Shown here one piece after another: positions 34,435 to 42,060 of a stretch of 64,000 bases of DNA. The stretch's first letter is position 1, and every line of letters starts with the position of its first letter. Origin of the DNA: Microbacterium psychrotolerans. GTDB lineage: Bacteria; Actinomycetota; Actinomycetes; Actinomycetales; Microbacteriaceae. The stretch covers positions 806,001 through 870,000 of the forward strand of contig NZ_JAVFWO010000002.1 in assembly GCF_031085295.1 (NCBI RefSeq), given 5' to 3'. The position numbers and the translations under genes were made by a program. Below the pieces are notes generated by a model. The model was given only the letters and a program-made list of their open reading frames with translations, did not search any database and was not told the origin of the DNA.

Positions 34435-36222
34435 CTACCCGAACTTGGGCAGCAGCTCCGGCGACGTCGTCGAGGGCATGACGCGGTAGGTCTTGAGCAC
34501 CTGGGTCATGGCCTTCTGGAACGCGGTCGCGTTGGCCGCAGACGATGTTACCTTCGTCGGCTCGTCGAGAGTGACGACCACCACGTACTGCGGGTCGTCT
34601 GCGGGAGCGAAGCCGACCATCGTCGTGTAGTAGACCCCAGCCTTGTAACCGCCGTTGACCAGGTCGGCCTTCTCGCCGGTGCCCGTCTTGCCCCCGATGC
34701 GGTAGCCGGGAATCTCCACGGTCTTGGCGTAAGGAGCCTGCAGGAACACGTTCTCGAGCATCTCGCGCATCTGCGCCGAGGTGCTCTCGCTGATCACGCG
34801 CTCGGGCGCGGCGAGCTCCGGCTCCACGACGGTCCCATCCGGCTTGGTGCATGATTCGATGATCTGCAGCGGCATCTTCACGCCGCCGTTCACGATCGCC
34901 CCGTACGCGCGGGCGAGCTCGGGCATCGTGGTGGTCACGCCCTGCCCGAACGCGGTGTTGTACGCCGTCTGAGCGCCCCACTCCTCGACCGGATGGATCA
35001 GGCCGTTCGCCTCGAGCGGGTAGCCGGTCGCGGTGCCGTCACCGATCCCGAAGCGCTTGAAGTAGTCGTAGCGAGTCTTCTTGTCGACCTTCTCGCTGAA
35101 CTTCGAGATGCCGGCATTCGACGAGTCGATGAGCACGCCGGTGAGCGTGTAGGTGTACGCCGGGTGCTGGAACGAGTCCCGCACTCGAGCGCCGTTCGGG
35201 AAGTTCTCGAGCCCCGACGCCACGACGGTCGAATCGGGCGTCTGCCCGCCGGCGTCGATGACGGTGGCGGCCGTCAGGCCCTTGAACGTCGAACCGGGCT
35301 CGAACGTGCCGCGCAGGATCTGGCTGGTGCGATCGTCGGCGGGGGTGGCGTCCACGTTGTTCGGGTCGACGGTCGGGTACTCGGCCGCCGCCCGCACCTT
35401 TCCGGTCTTCACCTCGTACACGAGGATCGAGCCGTGCTGCGCGGCCATGTTCTGGGTCTGCTCGGCGATCAGCTGCTGCAGGTACCAGTTCAGGTCGCGG
35501 TTGATGGTGAGCTGCAGTGTGCCGCCGTCGGCCGCCGGCACCTCGGTCTCGGTGCCGGGGATGACGACGCCGTCCTTGCCCCGCTCGTACAGCCGCTCGC
35601 CATCGGTCGCCGCGAGGCAGTCGTTCTGCGACAGCTCGAGGCCTTCCAGCGCCTCACCGTCCGTGCCCATGAACCCGACGAGGTTTCCTGCCACGGCGCC
35701 GTCGGGGTATGCGCGAGCCGGGTGGGAGACGCAGGTGATGTACGGCATCTTCAGGTCGGCCAGCGCGCGGAACTGCTCGGTCGAGACGCCGTTCTTGAGC
35801 TCGGCGTACTGGGTGTCCGGGTCATCCCCGAGCGCGGTGCCGACGATGGCGCGCACTTCCTCGGGCGTCTGCCCCGTGATCTCGGCGACGTCGTTCGACA
35901 CGTCGGCCCACAGCCGCGACTTCGACTTCTTGTCCAACACGTCCGCGTCGGTCTGGGTGATGAGCAGCGGATCGAGCTGGCAGTCGTACCGCAGGATGCT
36001 GCCGGCCAGCGTCTGGCCCGTCTCGTCGACGATCGAGCCGCGGGTGCCGTACAGCGTCTGCTTGCCCGCGAACGCAGTGTCGAGTGAGTCCTTGATGTGG
36101 TCGTCGGCGTTCACGACCTGGATGTCGACGAGACGCACGATGAAACCGGCGAGGACGGCGAGGACGACGGCGAGGGCCACGACGGTGCGGCGGCGGGGAC
36201 TTCTCGTGCTTCGTGTCGTCAT
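34435..36222 (-). CDS. ftsI: class B penicillin-binding protein, division transpeptidase
   Basis: A 595-residue bitopic PBP (PbpB/FtsI) that cross-links septal peptidoglycan with FtsW. One membrane helix at about 13-30, a dimerisation/pedestal domain, then the transpeptidase: Ser311 in the STFK motif, SSN further on, and KTGTG from residue 512. No PASTA domains are present at the C terminus. Two cysteines (LSQNDCLAATD and ESCTKPDG) lie outside the catalytic core. It starts 57 bases after the FtsL-like gene. Confidence 0.95.
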   Translation of the reverse strand: MTTRSTRSPRRRTVVALAVVLAVLAGFIVRLVDIQVVNADDHIKDSLDTAFAGKQTLYGTRGSIVDETGQTLAGSILRYDCQLDPLLITQTDADVLDKKSKSRLWADVSNDVAEITGQTPEEVRAIVGTALGDDPDTQYAELKNGVSTEQFRALADLKMPYITCVSHPARAYPDGAVAGNLVGFMGTDGEALEGLELSQNDCLAATDGERLYERGKDGVVIPGTETEVPAADGGTLQLTINRDLNWYLQQLIAEQTQNMAAQHGSILVYEVKTGKVRAAAEYPTVDPNNVDATPADDRTSQILRGTFEPGSTFKGLTAATVIDAGGQTPDSTVVASGLENFPNGARVRDSFQHPAYTYTLTGVLIDSSNAGISKFSEKVDKKTRYDYFKRFGIGDGTATGYPLEANGLIHPVEEWGAQTAYNTAFGQGVTTTMPELARAYGAIVNGGVKMPLQIIESCTKPDGTVVEPELAAPERVISESTSAQMREMLENVFLQAPYAKTVEIPGYRIGGKTGTGEKADLVNGGYKAGVYYTTMVGFAPADDPQYVVVVTLDEPTKVTSSAANATAFQKAMTQVLKTYRVMPSTTSPELLPKFG

Positions 36223-36279
36223 CTGCGTCTCGTGCTCTGGTCTCGCGTTCTCGTGTCGACCGCCGGCGGTGCCGTCGGT

Positions 36280-36906
36280 TCAGTGTGTGCTCGGAGTGGG
36301 CAGTCCGTCGGTGAGCGGCGGCGGAGTGTTGCCGACTCCGCCGTCCGGCGTATCGGCGACCTCGACGGGCACTCCGTCGATCGTCGCGTCGGGGACGGTG
36401 ACGAGGGGCGTGTCGGTGATGAGGGCGTTCGCCACCGCGCCGCGACCGATCGCATCCACCGACGACGACCCCATGGCCACCTCGGACGGACCGAGGATCG
36501 CGCCATCGCTCAGCCGCAGGTAGCTCGGCGCCTCGTTGATCACCATTCCGAGCGCGGCGGCGTTCGCCGCCAGATACTGCGGCGAGCTCAGCCCGGCGAC
36601 ATCGTCGTAGAGGATCTGCTTCTCGTAGGTCAGGTCTCGCTGCTCCTTCGACAGAGCGGCGAGCTCGTACGTGCTCTGCGTCGTCATGATCGACAGCGAC
36701 ATCTGCGCGGCGGCGATGAGGAACGCGCCCAGCACGGCGACGATCCCGTAGAAGAGCTTGGGGCGGCGCCGGCGAGACGGCGCGTCGACCACCTGCAGAC
36801 GACGGCGGGGTGCGTCCGATCGATCCGGCGCGGCACTGCCGACCGGTCGGCGCGCGGCGGAGCCCGAGAGCCCGGCTGCTGTCATGGTGTTCGCGATCGT
36901 GCTCAT
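36280..36906 (-). CDS. FtsL-like bitopic division protein with long C-terminal extension
   Basis: A 208-residue protein in the ftsL position between rsmH and pbpB. A basic cytoplasmic N terminus, one membrane helix at about 49-72, then a short coiled coil ([22 protein letters not shown]) and a region resembling the FtsL tail ([16 protein letters not shown]). The final ~90 residues are Pro- and Gly-rich and not FtsL-like. The ATG overlaps the rsmH stop as ATGA. FtsL assignment rests on position and topology, since the family has little sequence conservation. Confidence 0.8.
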   Translation of the reverse strand: MSTIANTMTAAGLSGSAARRPVGSAAPDRSDAPRRRLQVVDAPSRRRRPKLFYGIVAVLGAFLIAAAQMSLSIMTTQSTYELAALSKEQRDLTYEKQILYDDVAGLSSPQYLAANAAALGMVINEAPSYLRLSDGAILGPSEVAMGSSSVDAIGRGAVANALITDTPLVTVPDATIDGVPVEVADTPDGGVGNTPPPLTDGLPTPSTH

Positions 36907-37871
36907 GCGGCACCCTCCGCGTGCTCGGGCCTCACGCGCTCTGCGGCGCGGAGGCGCACCGGCGTCGCGCGCGGGTTGACCGCGCGCTCCTCGTCGGTGG
37001 CGAGCTCGGCACCTTTGACGAGCAGTCGGAATCTGGCGGCGTGCTCGGGCAGTTCGACGGGAAGACCCGCCGGCGCCGTGGACGCCGATGCCTCGGCGAA
37101 GGCGCGCTTGATCAGCCGGTCCTCGAGGGACTGGTACGACAGCACGACCATGCGCCCGCCGACGGGCAGGATGCCGAGGGCCGACGGAATGGCGCGCTCG
37201 AGCACCGACAGCTCGCGGTTCACCTCGATGCGCAGGGCCTGAAACACGCGCTTGGCGGGATGCCCCGTGCGCTGCACGGCCGCGGGTGTCGCCGCCTGCA
37301 GGATCTCCACCAGCCGGCCGGATCGCTCGATCGGCTCCTGCGCCCGGGCGGCGATGATCGCACGGGCATACCGGCCGGCGAGCTTCTCCTCGCCGTACCG
37401 CTCGAAGATGCGGCGGAGGTCCCCCTCGCCGTAGGTGGCGAGGATGTCGGCCGCCGTCGTTCCCGCCGACTGGTCCATGCGCATGTCCAGCGGGGCATCC
37501 TGCGCATATGCGAAGCCGCGATCGGCGACATCGAGCTGCAGCGACGAGACGCCGAGATCGAACAGGATGCCGTCGGCCGCGGCGAAGCCGCTCGAGGTGA
37601 CGGCATCCGCGATCCCGTCGTAGACGGTGTGGACGAGCGTGACGCGATCACCGAAGCGCGCCAGCCGCTCCCCTGCGATGCGCAGTGCGTCGGTGTCGCG
37701 GTCGAGACCGACGAGGTGCAGGTTCGGGAAGCGCTCGAGGAATGCCTCGGAGTGGCCGCCCATGCCGAGCGTGGCATCGACGAAGACGGCGCCGTCGCGC
37801 TGGAGGGCGGGTGCGAGCAGCTCGATGCAGCGCTCGAGCATGACCGGGGTGTGGATGTCGCGCAGGTTCAT
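36903..37871 (-). CDS. rsmH: 16S rRNA (cytosine1402-N4)-methyltransferase
   Basis: A 322-residue SAM-dependent methyltransferase (MraW). The SAM motif is [18 protein letters not shown] near residue 32; further marks are [26 protein letters not shown] and the C-terminal [17 protein letters not shown]. Starts about 120 bases after mraZ and overlaps the FtsL-like gene by four. Confidence 0.96.
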   Translation of the reverse strand: MNLRDIHTPVMLERCIELLAPALQRDGAVFVDATLGMGGHSEAFLERFPNLHLVGLDRDTDALRIAGERLARFGDRVTLVHTVYDGIADAVTSSGFAAADGILFDLGVSSLQLDVADRGFAYAQDAPLDMRMDQSAGTTAADILATYGEGDLRRIFERYGEEKLAGRYARAIIAARAQEPIERSGRLVEILQAATPAAVQRTGHPAKRVFQALRIEVNRELSVLERAIPSALGILPVGGRMVVLSYQSLEDRLIKRAFAEASASTAPAGLPVELPEHAARFRLLVKGAELATDEERAVNPRATPVRLRAAERVRPEHAEGAA

Positions 37872-37994
37872 GATCGTCGGGGCCTCTGCGGCTCCGCCCC
37901 CTGGATCCTGATCCCCATCCGCTCTGACCTGGCACCGGGGAAGTGGCGACAGGGCGGGAGCGGCTGGGAGTCGGGGTCCAGGCGACAGGGCGCG

Positions 37995-38426
37995 TCAGAA
38001 CAGGCCCGGAATCACCTCCTGCTCCAGCTCGGCGTATGTCTCTTCGTTGGCCTCGGCATAGGTGTTCCATGCCGTGGCGTCCCAGATCTCGGCATGGGCG
38101 CCGACGCCGGTGACGACGAGGTCGCGCTCCAGGCCGGCGTAAGCGCGCAGCGGAGGGGGGATCGTGATGCGGTTCTGACTGTCGGGCTTCTCGGCACTCG
38201 CGCCCGAGAGGAACATGCGCAGGAAGTCGCGCGCCTGCTTGTTCGCGAGCGGCGCCTCACGGATGCGATCGTGCACCCGCTCGAACTCCTTCTCGCTGAA
38301 CACGTACAGGCAGCGATCCTGTCCGCGCGTCACGACGACACCCCCACCAAGGTCGTCGCGGAACTTGGCCGGGAGGATGACGCGTCCTTTGTCATCGAGC
38401 TTGGGTGTGTGCGTGCCCAAAAGCAT
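37995..38426 (-). CDS. mraZ: transcriptional regulator MraZ
   Basis: A 143-residue AbrB-like regulator with two tandem MraZ repeats: the first contains [18 protein letters not shown] near residue 10, the second [23 protein letters not shown]. It binds direct repeats in front of its own gene and controls the dcw cluster. ATG 38426 gives the canonical family N terminus ([10 protein letters not shown]). Three GTGG-type repeats lie just upstream. Confidence 0.95.
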   Translation of the reverse strand: MLLGTHTPKLDDKGRVILPAKFRDDLGGGVVVTRGQDRCLYVFSEKEFERVHDRIREAPLANKQARDFLRMFLSGASAEKPDSQNRITIPPPLRAYAGLERDLVVTGVGAHAEIWDATAWNTYAEANEETYAELEQEVIPGLF

Positions 38427-38466
38427 CGGTACATCACACCCCCTTCGTCCGGCCCCCCGGGTTGCT

Positions 38467-38495
38467 CGCCACTTTACTCCACTCTCCTCCACTTT
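38467..38495 (-). promoter_or_regulatory. MraZ box: three GTGG repeats with 10-bp period
   Basis: On the minus strand GTGGAG, GTGGAG and GTGGCG recur exactly every ten bases (the CCAC cores are at 38469, 38479 and 38489), two of them preceded by AAA. Iterated GTGG/TGGG words spaced by one helical turn are the known target of the MraZ ring. Distance to the start codon is about 45 bases. Confidence 0.8.
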
Positions 38496-38563
38496 GCTAC
38501 CAATGGATTGCCGCGCACTCCCCCGCGCGCCCTCGCGGCACCCCTGGGGCGGCACCCGGGCAA

Positions 38564-38594
38564 CAAAAAAGCACCGACCCGAAGGTCGGTGCTT
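38564..38594 (-). terminator. rho-independent terminator after the DUF3040 gene
   Basis: GCACCGACC (38571-38579) pairs with GGTCGGTGC (38584-38592) around CGAA, extended by two A-T pairs; on the minus strand a TTTTTT run follows. It isolates the dcw cluster from the gene upstream. Confidence 0.9.
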
Positions 38595-38622
38595 CTCTTG
38601 CGGACTCAGCCGGCGGTGGCGC

Positions 38623-38988
38623 TCAGCGCTCTCCTTGCCGCTTGTCCCATCGGTCGTTCATGCGGTCCATGAACGAGGAGGCATTCTGTGGTTTGGCGGG
38701 CCGGTCGGGCTCGGCCGGTATCTTGGCGGGACCGCGACCCGGCGTGACGGCGAGGAGGACTCCACCCAGCATCACGACGAAGCCGATGACGCCGACGACG
38801 ATCAATTGCTGCGAGACCCCGACGATCAGACCGCCGAGCCCCAGCAGCACGAGGATCGTGCCGTAGACGATGTTTCGATAGCTCAGAGTGCGTCCGTCGC
38901 GGGGCGCGCTGACGACATCCGCGTCGTTGCGCATGAGATGGCGTTCCATCTCGTCCAGCAGGCGCTGCTCCTGTTCGGAGAGTGGCAT
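38623..38988 (-). CDS. DUF3040 membrane protein
   Basis: A 121-residue protein: an N-terminal helical segment ([18 protein letters not shown]) typical of DUF3040, two membrane helices in about residues 40-85, and a charged C-terminal tail. The family is confined to actinobacteria, commonly sits just upstream of mraZ, and has no known function. ATG 38988 with GAGGGGG upstream gives the family N terminus. Confidence 0.88.
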   Translation of the reverse strand: MPLSEQEQRLLDEMERHLMRNDADVVSAPRDGRTLSYRNIVYGTILVLLGLGGLIVGVSQQLIVVGVIGFVVMLGGVLLAVTPGRGPAKIPAEPDRPAKPQNASSFMDRMNDRWDKRQGER

Positions 38989-39017
38989 GCATCCCCCTCT
39001 GTACTTCGGTGGCTCGA

Positions 39018-39045
39018 TTGTACGCGTGCCGTTCCTCACTAGGCT
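39018..39045 (+). promoter_or_regulatory. promoter TTGTAC-N16-TAGGCT of the polyprenyl synthase gene, leaderless
   Basis: TTGTAC at 39018-39023 and TAGGCT at 39040-39045; six bases later comes GTG 39052. No Shine-Dalgarno precedes the start. Confidence 0.6.
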
Positions 39046-39051
39046 AGGCCC

Positions 39052-40146
39052 GTGTCCGCACCCGCAGAACCGATCGAAGCCATTTCCCAGCGAGTGGACA
39101 TCTTCATCTCGGCCCAGCGGGAGGGTGTGACGGATGCCGGCACCGAGGCGGCGCGGTTCGTCTCGGCCGCAGCCGATGCGGCGACGGGCGGCAAACGGCT
39201 CCGCGGGCGCTTCTGCATCGCCGGGTGGAGGGCTGTGGAGGAGGCGTCGGTCCGCGCCGGCGAGGCTCCGGAGCCGGTGGTGGCAGCCGCGGCTGCACTC
39301 GAGGTGTTCCACGCTGCGGCCCTCGTGCACGACGACCTCATCGACAACTCCGACACGCGGCGCGGCCGCCCTGCGGCGCACCGCGCACTCGAGGCGGGGC
39401 ACCGCGACTCCGGCTGGCGCGGCGATGCCGACGCTTTCGGCCGGTCGGCTGCGATCCTGCTCGGCGACCTCCTCGTCGCCTGGAGCGATGACCTCCTCGA
39501 AGAAGGGCTCGCCGAGACGTCGCCCGCCCGCGCGGCGGCCGCCCGCCGCGAGTACGCCTTGATGCGCCGCGAGGTGACGCTCGGCCAGTTCCTCGACATC
39601 GCCGAGGAGTCCGCCTTCGTCACGGAGCCCGATGACCGCCATGCCGAGCGGGCGCTGCGCGTGGCCTCTTTCAAGTCCGCCCGATACAGCGTGCAGCAGC
39701 CGCTCGCGATCGGCGCGGCGCTCGCGGGAGCGGACGCCGCACAGGCGGCCGCGCTCGCCGCGTTCGGGCATCCGCTCGGAATGGCGTTCCAGCTGCGCGA
39801 CGACGTGCTGGGCGTGTTCGGCGACGAGGCCGCCACCGGCAAGCCTTCGGGCGACGATCTGCGTGAGGGCAAGCGCACCGTGCTCATCGCTTACGCGCGT
39901 GAGGCCCTGGCTCCCGGCGCGCGCCGCATCGTCGATGAGCTGATCGGCGATCCGGACCTGGATGCCGAGCAGATCGCGTCGCTGCAGCAGACGATCGTCG
40001 AGACCGGCGCACTCGACCGCATCGAGCGCCTCATCGCGGACTACGCGCACGAGGCCGACCGCGCCCTGTCCGGAGCACGGCTGGGCAACGCCGCCGTCGC
40101 CGAGCTGCGGGATCTGGCTCACGCGGCGACCGTCCGCACCACCTGA
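39052..40146 (+). CDS. polyprenyl (geranylgeranyl-type) diphosphate synthase
   Basis: A 364-residue trans-prenyltransferase. The first aspartate-rich motif is HDDLIDNSD near residues 93-101, followed by RRGRPAAH; the second is LRDDVLGVFGDE near 249 with TGKPSGDDLREGKRT after it. It condenses isopentenyl diphosphate with an allylic primer to C20 or longer chains, feeding menaquinone, carotenoids or polyprenyl phosphate. Order with the next genes matches mycobacterial Rv2173 (idsA2) - Rv2175c - pknL - aroG. Confidence 0.9.
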   Translation: MSAPAEPIEAISQRVDIFISAQREGVTDAGTEAARFVSAAADAATGGKRLRGRFCIAGWRAVEEASVRAGEAPEPVVAAAAALEVFHAAALVHDDLIDNSDTRRGRPAAHRALEAGHRDSGWRGDADAFGRSAAILLGDLLVAWSDDLLEEGLAETSPARAAAARREYALMRREVTLGQFLDIAEESAFVTEPDDRHAERALRVASFKSARYSVQQPLAIGAALAGADAAQAAALAAFGHPLGMAFQLRDDVLGVFGDEAATGKPSGDDLREGKRTVLIAYAREALAPGARRIVDELIGDPDLDAEQIASLQQTIVETGALDRIERLIADYAHEADRALSGARLGNAAVAELRDLAHAATVRTT

Positions 40147-40191
40147 GCAGGACCGCCGAGGCCGGCCGGGCGGGGCTGCTGATGCCGCGGC

Positions 40192-40578
40192 TCAGACCAC
40201 CGTGCGCGCGACCCGTCGGACCTCGCTCTTGCGACCGGCGAGCAGGGCCTCGATCGGCGACATGCCGATCGACTCCTCAGGGCTCAGCAGCCAGTCGATG
40301 ACCTCGTCGTCCGAGAACCCCACGTCGTGGAGCACGAACACGGTGCCGCGCAGCGACGGCAGCGGGTGCCCGTCGACGATGAAGACGGCCGGGACCTTGA
40401 GAACGCCGTCGCGCTTGGATCCGACGAGGTGGAACTCGTCCAGCAGCCGGCGCACGCGGCCGAGAGGTTCGCCGAGCACCTCCACGAGGTCGGGAAGGGT
40501 GAGCCAATCGGTCTCGAAGCGGGGCGCGTCAGAGGTCACGAAAGCAACTATCTCAGATCGCAGCGCAGCCGAGTCCAT
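40192..40578 (-). CDS. Rv2175c-like winged-helix DNA-binding protein
   Basis: A 128-residue protein matching mycobacterial Rv2175c, a DNA-binding substrate of the PASTA kinase PknL. An N-terminal winged helix (LTLPDLVEVLGEPLGRVRRL) is followed by the C-terminal domain with VPAVFIVDGHPLPSLRGTV. The ATG at 40578 is family-like; a GTG at 40539 would remove 13 residues. Upstream on the same strand is a strong AAGGAGGGG followed by ATG TGA, a start-stop pair at 40598-40603. The kinase gene lies 1.5 kb away, as in mycobacteria. Confidence 0.82.
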   Translation of the reverse strand: MDSAALRSEIVAFVTSDAPRFETDWLTLPDLVEVLGEPLGRVRRLLDEFHLVGSKRDGVLKVPAVFIVDGHPLPSLRGTVFVLHDVGFSDDEVIDWLLSPEESIGMSPIEALLAGRKSEVRRVARTVV

Positions 40579-40683
40579 CGCACTTCAGCCACTCCTGTCA
40601 CATGCGCCCCTCCTTATAACAGGCGTTGACATCAAATGACTTCCGTGACACGGTTTTCGGAGTCGACTGAGGGGGGAAAACTC

Positions 40684-41982
40684 GTGCGACAGGTGCGGAG
40701 TACCAGGAAGAATGTCCATCGGAGCGCCGCCACGTCGCGGGCACTCCTCGCCGGGGTTCCGGCGGCGGTTGCAGGCTCGATCGCGCTGACGCTCTCGGCT
40801 GTTCCCGCGCATGCTGCGACGATGCATGCCGCCCCTCCGAGCGCCGACAACGTGTTGCGCGGCATCCGCTCCGCCGGCCCCGCGGTGCCGACCGTCTCCG
40901 CGCCCCGTACAGTCGTCGAGCCTGCGACTGTCGCCGGCGCGCCCGCGGCGGCGACGGCCGTTCCCGCCGTCGCCCTCGTGACGACCGAGGCCGCCCCGGC
41001 GACGTACACCGTTCAGCGCGGCGACACTGTGAGCCGCATCGCCGCCCGCTTCGGGCTGCGCACCGGCGACGTCCTGGCGCTCAACGGCCTGGGCTGGTCC
41101 TCGACCATCTATCCGGGGCAGGTGCTGAAGCTCGCCGCAGGCGCGATCGCGGCGCCCGCGCCGGCGACCCCGGCAGCGGCGCCCGCCGGCGCCTCGTACA
41201 CCGTGCAGGGGGGCGATACGGTCAGCGCGATCGCGAAGCGCCACGGCGTCACCACCAACGCCATCCTGTCGGCCAACGGTCTCGGCTGGGCGTCGATCAT
41301 CTACCCCGGCCAGACGCTCACGATTCCGGGCGCCGCGGCGCCCGCCGCATCCGCTCCCGCGCCGGCCCCGGCGCCCGCACCGGCCCCGGCTCCCGCTCCG
41401 AGCACGCCGGCCGCCGGCACTCACACGATCTCGGCGGGCGACACGATCACCGCGATCGCGAAGCGGTACGGCGTGACCATCGATGCCGTGCTGTCGGCCA
41501 ACGGGCTCGACCGGTCCTCGATCATCTATCCCGGCCAGACCCTCAGGATCCCGGCATCCGCCTCGTCTGTTCCGGGCCTGACCTCGGAGCAGGTGGCGAA
41601 CGCGCAGCTCATCGTCCGCATCGGCCGCGAGCTCGGGGTGTCCGACCACGGCATCGCGATCGCGCTCGGCACGGCGATGCAGGAGTCATCGCTGCGCAAC
41701 GTCACGTGGGGCGATCGCGACTCGCTCGGCCTGTTCCAGCAGCGCCCGAGCTACGGATGGGGCACCGAGGCGGAGGTGCAGGATGCCGCGCGCGCGACCC
41801 GCGCCTTCTTCGGCGGCTCCGGCGACCCGAACGGGTCGCGCACGCGCGGACTCCTCGACATCGCCGGCTGGGAGGGCCTGACGTTCACTCAGGCGGCCCA
41901 GGCGGTGCAGATCTCGGCCTATCCCGACGCGTACGCGAAGTGGGAGGCCTCAGCGCACGCGTGGCTGGCGGCGCTGGGCTGA
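40684..41982 (+). CDS. secreted LysM protein with lysozyme-like C-terminal domain
   Basis: A 432-residue exported protein. A basic signal peptide ends near AVPAHA. Three LysM domains follow, each with the GDT / NGL / YPGQ pattern (YTVQRGDTVSRIAARFG; YTVQGGDTVSAIAKRHG; HTISAGDTITAIAKRYG), separated by Ala/Pro linkers. The last ~130 residues form a lysozyme-like fold with a candidate catalytic Glu in ALGTAMQESSLRN. It probably binds and remodels peptidoglycan. GTG 40684 has a very strong GAGGGGGG at seven bases; the ATG at 40636 would lack a ribosome site and spoil the signal peptide start. Confidence 0.87.
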   Translation: MRQVRSTRKNVHRSAATSRALLAGVPAAVAGSIALTLSAVPAHAATMHAAPPSADNVLRGIRSAGPAVPTVSAPRTVVEPATVAGAPAAATAVPAVALVTTEAAPATYTVQRGDTVSRIAARFGLRTGDVLALNGLGWSSTIYPGQVLKLAAGAIAAPAPATPAAAPAGASYTVQGGDTVSAIAKRHGVTTNAILSANGLGWASIIYPGQTLTIPGAAAPAASAPAPAPAPAPAPAPAPSTPAAGTHTISAGDTITAIAKRYGVTIDAVLSANGLDRSSIIYPGQTLRIPASASSVPGLTSEQVANAQLIVRIGRELGVSDHGIAIALGTAMQESSLRNVTWGDRDSLGLFQQRPSYGWGTEAEVQDAARATRAFFGGSGDPNGSRTRGLLDIAGWEGLTFTQAAQAVQISAYPDAYAKWEASAHAWLAALG

Positions 41983-42048
41983 TCCGGGAACCGTCACATT
42001 ACGATCTCGCGGGGTGAGGCGCTCCGCTTCCTCGCAGGCCCGCGTCCG

Positions 42049-42054
42049 TAGACT
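42049..42054 (+). promoter_or_regulatory. -10 box TAGACT of the PASTA kinase gene, leaderless type
   Basis: TAGACT, six bases, then GTG 42061; no ribosome site between. Confidence 0.55.
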
Positions 42055-42060
42055 CTCAGC

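Noticed and set aside
41341..41412. Short alternating GCCCCGGC-type repeat within the LysM gene, considered as a possible CRISPR or satellite
   Set aside because: It encodes an Ala-Pro linker between LysM domains and has no spacers.
40585..41649. Long minus-strand open frame opposite the LysM gene
   Set aside because: Its protein is a string of Arg, Gly and Asp without domains; it is the antisense shadow of a gene with clear LysM repeats, signal peptide and ribosome site.
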